Source of the DNA: Spisula solida
Lineage: Eukaryota; Mollusca; Bivalvia; Venerida; Mactridae
Direction of reading: 5' to 3'
Assembly (NCBI GenBank): GCA_947247005.1
Contig: OX365947.1
Coordinates: 37,218,760 to 37,282,759 of the forward strand
Length of the DNA stretch: 64,000 nucleotides
Every line of letters begins with the position of its first letter. The first letter of the stretch is position 1. The position numbers and the translations under genes were made by a program. The notes beneath the pieces were generated by a model. The model worked only from the letters and a program-made list of their open reading frames with translations, made no database searches and was not told the DNA's origin. Shown piece after piece: positions 27,601 to 39,600 of this stretch.

Positions 27601-30600
27601 AGTTAAATCATGGTAATATGTACATAATAGGTACATATATACAAGTAGTATCTATAAAGACTTTTCCCTTAACTCAAAACTTTTAAAAAGGTAGACAGCT
27701 AGATTTTTTAAGATTTTTTCATCACTAGATTGTAGCAAGTCTATGAACTTTAGAATGTTTGGATGTTGTCTATAATGTAAAGGAATATATTTTTTTCTAA
27801 AATGGTCATATAAGTTGCATTCAAACAAGAAATGGAATTCGTCTTCTAAACAGTTACAAAAATTACATTTTCTCTCAGGGACAGGTGTTGGATTAGGTTT
27901 TGTCCAACGGCCAACTTCGATCTGTAGTCTATGGGATGAAACTCTAAATTTTGATAATGCATTCCTATATTTGTTCACTTTAACTATATCTAAATAAGGC
28001 TGTAATTGAAACAATGAAAATAGTTTGTAAGTATTTGCCCTACTGGAAGTTTCAATGTCACTTTTCCAACCTTGTAAATATTGATCAATTAATCTCTGTT
28101 TTACCAAGGATAAAAATAATTTATTATTTCCAACTGTTTGGAAAAACCAGGCTTCACCAAAACCAAGATTGTTAAGTATCCCTTTAACTTTACTGGCCCA
28201 AGATGCCTTAGTTGGGTATACTTCAAGATCCTGTAACATCATATCATATACAAGTTTAACATATTTTGTACCATCAGTCGATAGTAGTCTTAGCCAATAT
28301 CTAATTGTATGTAATATAAGTTTTATACTAGTAGGCACTTTTCCTAATTCACCATATACAATAGTATTTTGAGTCTGTCTTTTAACACATAATAATTGTT
28401 TATAAAACTTTAAAACTGTTTTATCAATTTCACTAGTATTAAAGCAACCCCAGATTTCACTCCCATAACTTAAAACAGGTACAACTAATTTTTCATATAT
28501 CTCTAATTTGTGACTAATTGACATATTATAAAAATTATCAATGTAAGATTTCATTTTAAAAGTAGCCTTCATTCCTTGGCCAGTTAAAGCTTCGAATGTA
28601 TATTTAAATGAGCCGCCTGTTGAGAAAACTAATCCAAGGTATGTAAACTTTTTAACGATTTCAATAATTTCACCTTTGTAAGTAAAATTCAAATTTTGGC
28701 TCAGATTACCTCCCTTTTTGAATACCATGACTTTTGTTTTATTTGCATTAACAGAGAGTTTCCATCTATCACAATAATTTTCTAATATATCTAAACCTTT
28801 CTGTAAGCCTTCCTGTGTTTCGGAGAATAGAACTATATCATCCGCGTACAATATCAAATATAACTTAAACATACCAATATCAATACCATCATGTCCTTTG
28901 AGAATAAAAGTTTCCTCTATGTCATTAAGGTAGAGTGCAAATAATAATGGCGATAAACTTTCTCCTTGTCGAACACCTAAATTACATATGAAATCATCAC
29001 TTAGTGTATTATTACACTTAACTCTGGATTTTACTTGAGTATACATGGAATGTATTATGTTAAAAATTTTACCTCTAATACCAGTTTTCAGTAACTTATA
29101 CCATAGTATATCTCTCACAACAAAGTCAAAGGCTTTAGAAAAGTCAATAAAAGCTACATATAATTTTTTGTTTCTGATAAGCATATGATTCATTACATTG
29201 TATAATACAAAAATGTTGTCAATAGTTGACATATCTTTCCTAAAACCTGCTTGAGCCTCTATATAAACATTGTAGGTTTCCATCCAACTATTCAATCTAT
29301 TGTTTAAAACTTTGGTAAAAAACTTTCCTAGTGTGCTTAATAGAGTGAGTCCTCTATAATTAGCTGGATCTAATGTAGAGCCTTTTTTATGTATTGGAAT
29401 AATATATCCTTCAGTCCATTGTTCTGGGAAATACCCAATGTCAAATAGTTTATTAAATAAGTGATGTAGGTAAGTATACATATATTCATTACCATATTTA
29501 AAAAATTCATTTAATACAAGATCAGGTCCTGCTGACCTACCATTATGTAATTCTCTACATGCTTTTTTAATATCTATTATTGAAATTTCTAAGTTAAGTT
29601 CCTCAAACATTATATTTAATTCATTATTTAAATATCTATCATTAAAAAATATGATATCTTCATCAGCTTGGAAAAATACTGAGTCTGGGTCATTTATTGC
29701 CTTAAAATAATCCTCAAAATTTGATAATGTAGGTTTGTTTGAGCTATTTGTGTTGGGTGAACTAAGGGATTTCAGCATTTTCCAGTATTCCTTTGCATTT
29801 TTGTATCTTAAATGTTCCAAATTTTTAGTCTGTAACTTACTGTATTCTACTTTCTTATTAGAGATAGTTGATTTATATTTTGACCTGCTCACTGCCATGT
29901 GTTTCCTGTTTATATCACTTTTATCAGCCCTGTACCTATTTAATGCTTTATAAAACGTGTTCCTACTTTCAATACAATCCTTATCATACCATTTGTCTTT
30001 GCGTTTAGTACTTGTATTATAACTTGTTGAGTGCACAGTATTTTGGCCAGTTGCCTTATTGTTTTTTTTAAATAATGGTGAGCATACATCATGTACAATA
30101 TTATAAAACTGGTCTAAATTGGCTTTAACATCATCAGCAGAATTTAATCCATCCAATTCATGTGTTAAATTTTCAAATGAATTAATTACAGTGGGATTAT
30201 TACATGTAGCATGGTATATATCATTTTTACTGTTGTCCCATTTGTATACAAAAGGTATTTTCTCATAATCATGAGTCACTTCAGTGTTAACTGATTTTTG
30301 TGGATTGTCACTAAGTACACAATTTATAGTAAAGTGTATGCAACAATGATCACTAAAAATATTGGGATCGTCTACAATAAAATTGGTGAATGAATCAAAC
30401 ATGGTTTGTTTACACAACACATAATCCACAACTGAGCTACCAGCAGTCTTAACACATGTATATTTACCAAGCATTCTGTCTTCACACATTCTACCATTCA
30501 ACACTCTCATACCAGTTGTTTTACATAAATCAAGTAAATATCTGCCATAACTATTTATGACAGTATCCTGGCTATTTCTCTCAATACAAGTATCAGGGAC

Positions 30601-33600
30601 ATAATCTTCTGGTAATAAGTTAAAATCAAATAAGTTTTCATTCTGAACAAAATCAGGCCTTGTACCAATCCTGCTGTTTAAATCTCCCGCAACAATAAAT
30701 TCACAGTTACCATATTTTTGCTCAATATAACACATATCATCAATCAATAAATCATAAATACAGTTTTCTACCAATCCCTGTCTACTAGACCCTTCAGGTA
30801 TGTTATAACAAAGGCACATATATAGATCATTTTCAGCGTTGAGTATACATTTATCAATTTTAACCCACATCACACAATCATCAAACGTTTTAATGAGCTC
30901 TACATAGTTTACAAATCTGTCAGATACATATAGAATGATTCCGCCACTTCCTCGTTTACTGTTTTTATTTATGATTTGTCTGTCTAACCTAAACTGGGTG
31001 AAATTATATACATCACTGTTAGCACTTTCAGTCAACCAAGTTTCTGTAAATAACAATATATCATGCGAGTTGAAGAGATGTTCAAATTCCGAAGTCTGTA
31101 GTTTATTATATGATTTACCAATTAAACCCTCACAGTTTATTAAACAAAACCTCAGTTTCTCACCACTGGCCTATTTAACATTTCCCGGTTTATCTGATGG
31201 ATCGTTCCGTTCCGCTGATTTAGACGATACACTCGACTTGTTTGGGTTTTTCCCTGTGACGTCATTGTCTGATTGACAGCTATTAACACACCGATTTCTT
31301 GATTGAGATCTAGGCACGTGTTTTACTGGACTATGTGTACGCACTGTGTTGGATTTATTTTTCTTCTGTTGTGTCTTGGATTTAGTGTTTTCGTTATCCA
31401 CAATAACAGCGGAGTGGCTTCCATTGGTTGAGGAGTCTGAATTAGGTGTAGTTGAGCATTGAAGTTTACCGGTAAGTGGTTGTTGTTTTGTGTTTCCTCT
31501 TTCAATATTTAGATGTTTATTTTGCTCAGTTGTGGACATGTACGCTTGCTTATTGTTTACGTTTTGCGTCGATGATGACTCGTCTTTTTCATCTTCAGTA
31601 GTTGTTCTCGTATACACGTTTAGTTTTTCAACATTTTTAGCATTATTCACACTAGTGTAAGTATTTGTCTTCACTGGCAGTTCAAGGTTTTGTGGAGTTA
31701 ATCTGTGTGTTTTCAGAATGGCGAACCAGTTAGGGAATGCATCATGTATAAGGTCACTTTCAATGTACAGTTTGGCTGGGTACCGTATTTGTACACGTTT
31801 CCCTTCCTGTCTTGCCTGGTAGCACTCTGCAGACTCATACAACTCTTTTCTAGCGGTAACGATTTCTTGTGGGTAATCTCTATCTACTGCGAATGGAGAT
31901 CTTTTTAATATGTTTTGTTTATTTAGCACAACTTCGGTGTCACTATAATCTCTAAAACGGACTATAACTGGTCGTCTCTTGTTATTGTTATGATCACGGC
32001 GCAATCGGCCAAGATTATTATTCAACAAGTATACCTGTCCACACTGAACACCAAGTTTGTAGTACAACCCAGGGGTGTATTTACCTACACAGTAAGTTTG
32101 ATCAGGATATCTCATTCTTAACGGAAGTTATCAATCAGAAACCAATTGTGGACACCCATTCACCAAATTCGCCAATCTAATAACCAGTTTTTCCGCTTGG
32201 AAAATCTGGTTCATAAAACCAGTTAGTCGTAGACAGACATTTTGTTTTTATGACATTCCTGTCAAATTGGGTGCCGGTATTTTAATGATAAAATAGTGTA
32301 AGTAACCAAGATATTGCAATTTGATATTTTTTGCAGTTAGTAACGTCAGAACAATGACATTGAAGTGTTCAGGGAAGGACTCTTGAATTTTAAACAAGGA
32401 CCCTCCAAAAATATGAGTGAATTAAGGATCCTGCGACTCTTGGGTTTTCAGGTCTAGTGAAACCCCTGAGTTTGAAAGTTAAAAAGACAAGACAGTCTGC
32501 ATGTTTAGGAAGGCATGACTGTCTGAAAAGTTAAGGGGGCAAAACAGTCGCCATACTCTAGCAATATGATGTTGTTATTTGTGGAGTAACCTGTAAACCA
32601 AGAAACTATTTCATATTTAATTGTGCTAAAAACATTAATATGGACATTGCGAGAATTTAAAAATGCGACACTTTGTAGTCGCGAATATGCCAACAATCGG
32701 CAAAGCGCAAAAGTTAGTATTCACAACAGTAAATTGGTTTACAGTAACCTTTGTTAAATATAACATGCTTACCTTTAACAATGTAGATAAGGTTGAAAAT
32801 AACTGCTGTACAGATTTAGCTTTCCTGTGGACATGACTTGTAGAAGTACTGTGATTAGCTTTCAAATACACGTCAATATTCTGTACATGATCCCTGAAAT
32901 ATATACACCTGGGTATTGTTTTATCAAAGCATTTACAAAAATCGTACCCTTACGATCAATTTTAAATTCTTTATAATTTGTTTACCTTTATAAAGTGTGG
33001 TAAATGGAGCTGCAATGCTTATATTGATTTAGTTAATGAACTTCTACAAACTATATCCATCACCAATTTGCAGTTGTTAAAGAACTGTGAAGAATTCAAA
33101 TTTGAGTGTAAGTTTACAATTTCCATATTAGGCCATCCAAATTGCACATTCTGTTTAGCGCACTGGCGGTAAGGTTTTCAGCTCATAAAAGAAAGAAACA
33201 AAACATTTTTTCACTATATTTTTGATCGAAAAAGTGAAATTGCATGTGCAAATCCCAAACATCTACATTTTTATTGTTCTAGTGTGTTCATTGTTCAAAT
33301 GGAATCTAGTCTAAAATAGACAATTCAAAATTAACCTTGAAACAGATCTATTTTTAAACATTTCAAACCATTTACATATAGTTCATAATAAGTTTGTTTT
33401 TTCTTCTGGGTTTGTGTGTTTTTTCTAGAGGGTAGAAAGGTTTTGCAAAAAGGAGTTGACGCTAAACATAAATACAATTTGGGAAGGCCTTAAAGTGCTT
33501 TGATAAAACAGGCCCCTGGGAACTGTTTTATCAAAGAACATAGTTAAAGAAATAGTAAACTTACGTTCAAATTTAGTTTTTTTTTATAATTCTTTAACAA

Positions 33601-36600
33601 CAGTAATATTGGGACAGACGGTCTATAGGAGTTGATTAACTGAATCATTAAAAGTATTGCAACTCCATTTATCCCACATTGTAGCAGTAACATAATTATA
33701 AAGAATTTAAATTTGAACATACCAGTAATTTTTATATTTCAGTACCCTATAGCACATTTTATCAATTACAGTCAGGACTCGTTACGACATCCGATATACC
33801 GACCATTTCGTTATAACGACACCAATTGGTGGGGACGAATTCTATACATCTTTAATTGTATCCGTTATAACGACATATTCACTTACCGACACCGACAGCA
33901 AAAAAATGGGAACGAATCGATTGTTAACAAAGTAATTAAAACTCGATATACTGACAATGTCAAGGGACTATATTTCACACCTGAACTATTTATCGACTTT
34001 ACACAAAGTCACCGCCTAAGCAAGGAGCCTAATTATGTAATTACACTTGTGAAAATCATCTAAATTGCTCTCATTATAATAGTGGAACCTTTCACAGACG
34101 AATCACACTTCGGCTCGCGCATTCTTAATCAAGGGAGATAAGCGAAGTCATCGCATATATTCGAATTTTAGAAATCATACGGTTCACGAAATAAACGATG
34201 TTAATCGAGATTTCTCGACTTGATTTATTAATTCATTAATTCTTAAAGACGATAGGGTAAAATTAGTAACAACATGAATTACCAATTTATTCTCTAGAGC
34301 GTTATATTTTATAGTTTACTGTAGTAGTATCCGGACATCTTTAAATTCGGACGCTCTTTAATTGGAGTCCTCTAAAAACATTTTATTTTATTTTAAATAT
34401 TATTTTATGTAATTATGATATTTTCATACTGCTGATTTTGCTGATTATGTAAATTTCATGACATAATGAATTATATGTTAATCATTAATTGATTTCTATG
34501 AAACAATCTCTCAATCAAAATTATCGTCACTAGTGAAATTCAGTATAACGACAAATTCGTTATAACGACATTTTGATCGGGAACAAACAGTGTCGTTGTA
34601 TCGAGATCTGACTGTAATATGTTTTCATGTGATTTTATACACTGTAATACCACATACTTTTATGTTAGTACATGTAAGTCTAAACAGCTGTGAAAATATT
34701 CGTAAAACAATTCTCTTCCGTGTACAAAGAAAAAGATAAACTGCTAATATTTCTGCACACTAAATGTCAGAAATTCAGCTGAAACTAGGGCATTCAGCTT
34801 TTTGTTATAGCTGAAACTAAGGCATTCAGCTTTTTTATGGCTGAAACTAGGGCATTCAGCTTTTTTATGGCTGAAACTAGTGCATTCAGCTTTTTTATGG
34901 CTGAAACTAGGGCATTCAGCTTTTTTATGGCTGAAACTGGGGCATTCAGCTATTTTGTCACTGAAACAAGGGCATTCAGCTTTTTTATTGCTGAAACTAG
35001 GGCATTCAGCTTGTTTATCGCTGAAACTAGGGCATTCAGCTTGTTTATCGCTGAAACTATGTCTTTCAGCTCTTTGACAGCTGGGAGTTGAAACTTGGAC
35101 CTTCGGCAATTTAGTTCATTTTCTTGTTCAGTTATGTGATGGGCATTGTAATTGTGGTCTGTGTTGTGTTTATTTTTCTGTGCTCAACTGGTTAAGTTGA
35201 GTGCTGCCTTCTCTGTCCGATTGTATATTATCGTTTAACCTTAGCCATGATGGGGATTGATCCACATTATGATCAGTTATCAGCACCCCGATCTCCTGAA
35301 GCATATAAAGTAGAAATCTCAGCTCAAATTGAGATTTTGCCCAAATCAGAGTCTTAATTTGAGATCCATCTTAAGTTTAAGCTCTAGAAATAATACAGTA
35401 TTAAATTCAAAATAATGTTTCTGTTTTGTGATGACAATATTTGGGTCCAGCCTCCTATGAAAATTAAGATAAAGACATGATATTATATGAGATGAGATTA
35501 TTAAGCTCAGATTAAGATCCTTCGAGAGATCAGGGCCAGGTTCTATACCCTTTGATCACTATGTCTCAATCATGTATAAAGTCAAAGCATACCTGTGACA
35601 GATAGATGCAAGTAAGGCGGAAGACAATTTCTTCACATTGGTTGATGGATCCTCACACCACAGTGGGATAAACTTCTGCATGAAGGTTCCACACATCTTT
35701 AACAGTATCTAGATTTTAGAATATAAAATAAAGATTCATTGTAAATGTAGCATAATTCAGACAGCCCATCACGGTATTGAGTCTATGCTTTGCAAATTAT
35801 CTAGGTTGAAAATTTGTGTGAAACTGTTTGAAAATCCTTTCAGGCTTTCAAAAGATGCAATTGAAAGTAGACACAAACTTCACCCTAAAAACTGCAAACT
35901 TGAACTGCAAAAAACCTTATACTGGGACCTTGAACTGCAATCTAGACCTTTCTGGGTCAAACATTGGCTGTTCACATCGTCTCAGCATGATGTTTTAAAA
36001 TCCTTCCAGCCAATCCTTCAAGAGATCGATACAGACTAGACAAAAGAAATGTGACAGTCACATAAATCATACTAAAAATATGTGTTCCAGTATGTATGTG
36101 AGAGACATAATAGTTTTACTAACTGCAATTATTGTACTATCTTTGTGTAATCAAAGCCAAGGGCCAATGTCTCGAAAGCATCAAAAGCCCTACTTTGCTA
36201 GTGAGGCAGAAGTAGAGTCATCGTGAGGAAATTTACAATTGTCTCGAAACTGTCATAAGCTATGACATCCCGTAAATATCATCGTAATTTATGAGAAATT
36301 CCACCTAATAACTCTTATGAGCAAGCCTTTTCCGTATAATATTCTGAATATATTGGTGGTTTATCTCAGATTGTGTACAAACTGAAAAAGAATATATTAT
36401 AGTCAAGGTGGCTGCCAAACTATATACGCAAAACACGTAGAAGGAACAACGCTAACCGTGTAATTCACGATTGAAAACTGTTTGGATTACATGAATCTAA
36501 TTATCTATGATATTGCTATAGGGCACTTCGAGACACTGAAGTAACAAAATCACAAAATTGTCCTCATTATGTGGTCTTATCTTTACAATACAACAATTTT

Positions 36601-39600
36601 TCGAGACATTGGCCTATGGCACCTACCTGATGCTGGTCGGGAGCTGTTTCCAGGGCGATGAGAAACCTGTCCACTGTAAGGTTCAGCAAGGATGAGAACA
36701 CTTGATCTTTATTTACAGTATCCATACTCTGTATCGTACACAAACCATTCAGCACCATCACCTATAATATCAAACAATATACAGTATAACCTCTCTACAG
36801 CAACACCATTTAGGAAAGTTCAAACACAAAATTTGGTTGTTGTACAGAAAATGTTGCTCTAGAAAAGTAAAATTGATAGACAAAATTCTTCGTCAAAAAC
36901 ATTTTAAGTCATTATAATAATAAACTTACTCACATATTACAAATGGAAATGAATGTAGGATAGTTGGGCTTGCACTCAAAGAAAAGGGGAACATACCGAA
37001 TATGCCAGGTTTTAACCTATTCCAATGGACGGTGACAACAAGGTGATTTCAGCAAAAGATACAACAATCTATCTGTAATTATGTATCTAATCGGATTAAA
37101 AATCATCTGCATGATATTCCCTGTGACTTTGTTACTTTGTGACAGGTGAGCTTAAGAGAGGCAAACATTCCCTGATAAAGACGAGTTAACATCCTATTAT
37201 TTAAACTTGAAATATAGTGTAAGTGTTGTATAGAAGGAAACAATTTTGATGTTTTTTTCCATAGATGGAGTTTTTCCCAGTAGAATGGAACTTTTCAAGG
37301 GGAGATCTGACCGTGTAGGGAATGAAACTTTCTAGAACGTTCCTAATAAACAATTTTAGCAGGGAAGAAACAGAAATTGACTCAGTTTGAACTTACCACA
37401 GTATCAAGTTTAGCTGAGAATACTGAACTAACCATAGCATCAAGTTTAGCTGAGAATACTGAACTTAAAATAGTATCAAGTTTAGCTGAGAATACTGAAC
37501 TTAACATAGTATCAAGTTTAGCTGAGAATATTGAACTTACCATAGTATCAAGTTTAGCTGAGAATACTGAACTTAACATAGTATCAAGTTTAGCTGAGAA
37601 TACTGAACTTACCATAGTATCAAGTTTAGCTGAGAATACTGAACTAACCATAGCATCAAGTTTAGCCGAGCATATTGAACTTACCATAGCATCAAGTTTA
37701 GCTGAGAATACTGAACTTAACATAGCATCAAGTTTAGCTGAGATTATTGAACTTACCATAGTATCAAGTTTAGCTGAGAATATTGAACTTACCATAGTAT
37801 CAAGTTTAGCTGAGAATATTGAACTTACCATAGTATCAAGTTTAGCTGAGAATACTGAACTTACCATAGTATCAAGTTTAGCTGAGAATATTGAACTTAC
37901 CATAGTATCAAGTTTAGCTGAGAATATTGAACTTACCATAGCATCAAGTTTAGCTGAGAATATTGAACTTACCATAGTATCAAGTTTAGCCGAGAATACA
38001 AAACTTACCATAGTATCAAGTTTAGCTGAGAATATTGAACTTACCATAGCATCAAGTTTAGCTGAGAATATTGAACTTACCATAGTATCAAGTTTAGCTG
38101 AGAATACTGAACTTAACATAGCATCAAGTTTAGCTGAGATTATTGAACTTACCATAGCATCAAGTTTAGCTGAGAATACTGAACTTAACATAGTATCAAG
38201 TTTAGCTGAGAATACTGAACTTAACATAGTATCAAGTTTAGCTGAGAATACTGAACTTAACATAGTATCAAGTTTAACTGAGAATACTGAACTTACCATA
38301 GTATCAAGTTTAGCTGAGAATATTGAACTTACCATAGCATCAAGTTTAGCTGAGAATACTGAACTTAACATAGTATCAAGTTTAGCCGAGAATATTGAAC
38401 TTACCATAGTATCAAGTTTAGCTGAGAATATTGAACTTACCATAGTATCAAGTTTAGCTGAGAATATTGAACTTACCATAGCATCAAGTTTAGCTGAGAA
38501 TACAGACCTTACCATAGTATCAAGTTCAGCCAAGAATACTGAACTTACCATAGTATCAAGTTTAGCTGAGAATACAGAACTTACATAGTATCAAGTTTAG
38601 CCGAGAATATTGAACTTACCATAGTATCAAGTTTAGCTGAGAATACTGATGACAAGGAATCAGATCTCATTACACCATGTAAACAGCCAATTAGAGAATG
38701 TATAAAGCTGGTTGATGTATCCACCTTACCCAGAGTATCTGTAAACAGCTGAAAACAATATACTAGTAGATAGAATCTCATCTCCGAGCTGTTACCTTTA
38801 GGTATACAGTATAGACACATTTCATTTTGACATAGCCATTCATATGCCAAGTGCCATACAACAATCTATTGGTTGAATGAATAATAAAATTAGTAATTGA
38901 CCAATGAGCCGCTGGATGTCACTTTGTACAGACATCAATACCCAAGTATGTAAACAAGAAATGGGTCTATATAGAGAGTCTATAATTATAACTGCAGTCA
39001 ATGTCTCCCAAAAAGGGCTGAAAATCATCAGATCATAAATTTCTGACAATAATATCCAACAAGGCTCGGTACTAAGACAGTCCAGTCAGTCTACAGTTTT
39101 ACCTACAACTAATTGCAAAAGAAATAAAAATACTTGGAATAGACACCATACTAAACCAACATTAGAGTATGAAAAGTCTAAGAAAATCTATAAAGGGGAA
39201 CATGTTGAAACAAGACTGCTTTCAATAAACGCTTATGCCCCCTGTGGAAGCCTTGTCCATAAAGTCTAAGTCCAAAATTAGGTCAAGGTGAAGGTCAAAA
39301 TGGGGTTAGGTGATACTGGCGTGTGGAGAGTGTTCATACACAACATCCATGCAAGTATGAAAGCTTTGTAGCAAGCCATATTAATGCTAGAAGAAACGGT
39401 CAATTTGGGTTAACCAGGACGGACGGACGAACGGACGAACGGAAGAACGAACGGACGGACAGGTGAATCACTATATGCCTCCCCATCTATCGATAGGGGG
39501 GCATAAAAACGTTTTTTATTTTACGATTTATTCATCACAGCAAATTACCATTTCGGCATGCCATAGAAAACAAGCGTCAGCTCAACAAATAAAATCAAAA

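Larger units (their letters stand above)
27540..32150 (-). mobile_element. Nearly intact LINE (non-LTR retrotransposon) in URB2 intron 7
   Basis: The element runs antisense to the plus strand, in the same orientation as URB2. ORF1 is 31171-32115 and ORF2 27652-31170. ORF1 lacks the usual N-terminal coiled coil, so the copy is probably 5'-truncated at about 32115-32200. The 3' end is in the AT-rich stretch near 27540 (AAATAAATATG). The open ORF2 suggests a recent insertion. The clade is not settled: endonuclease plus YADD reverse transcriptase plus a C-terminal cysteine motif fits several APE-type groups. Confidence 0.85.

Noticed and set aside
33713..34063. 116-aa plus-strand ORF
   Set aside because: It starts outside and runs into the pogo-like MITE without any transposase motif.
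37377..38588. 403-aa plus-strand and 389-aa minus-strand ORFs with 12-residue repeats
   Set aside because: They are products of the 36-bp satellite derived from the URB2 exon 4 border. The minus frame is separated from the exon 4 frame by the one-base deletion in unit 34.
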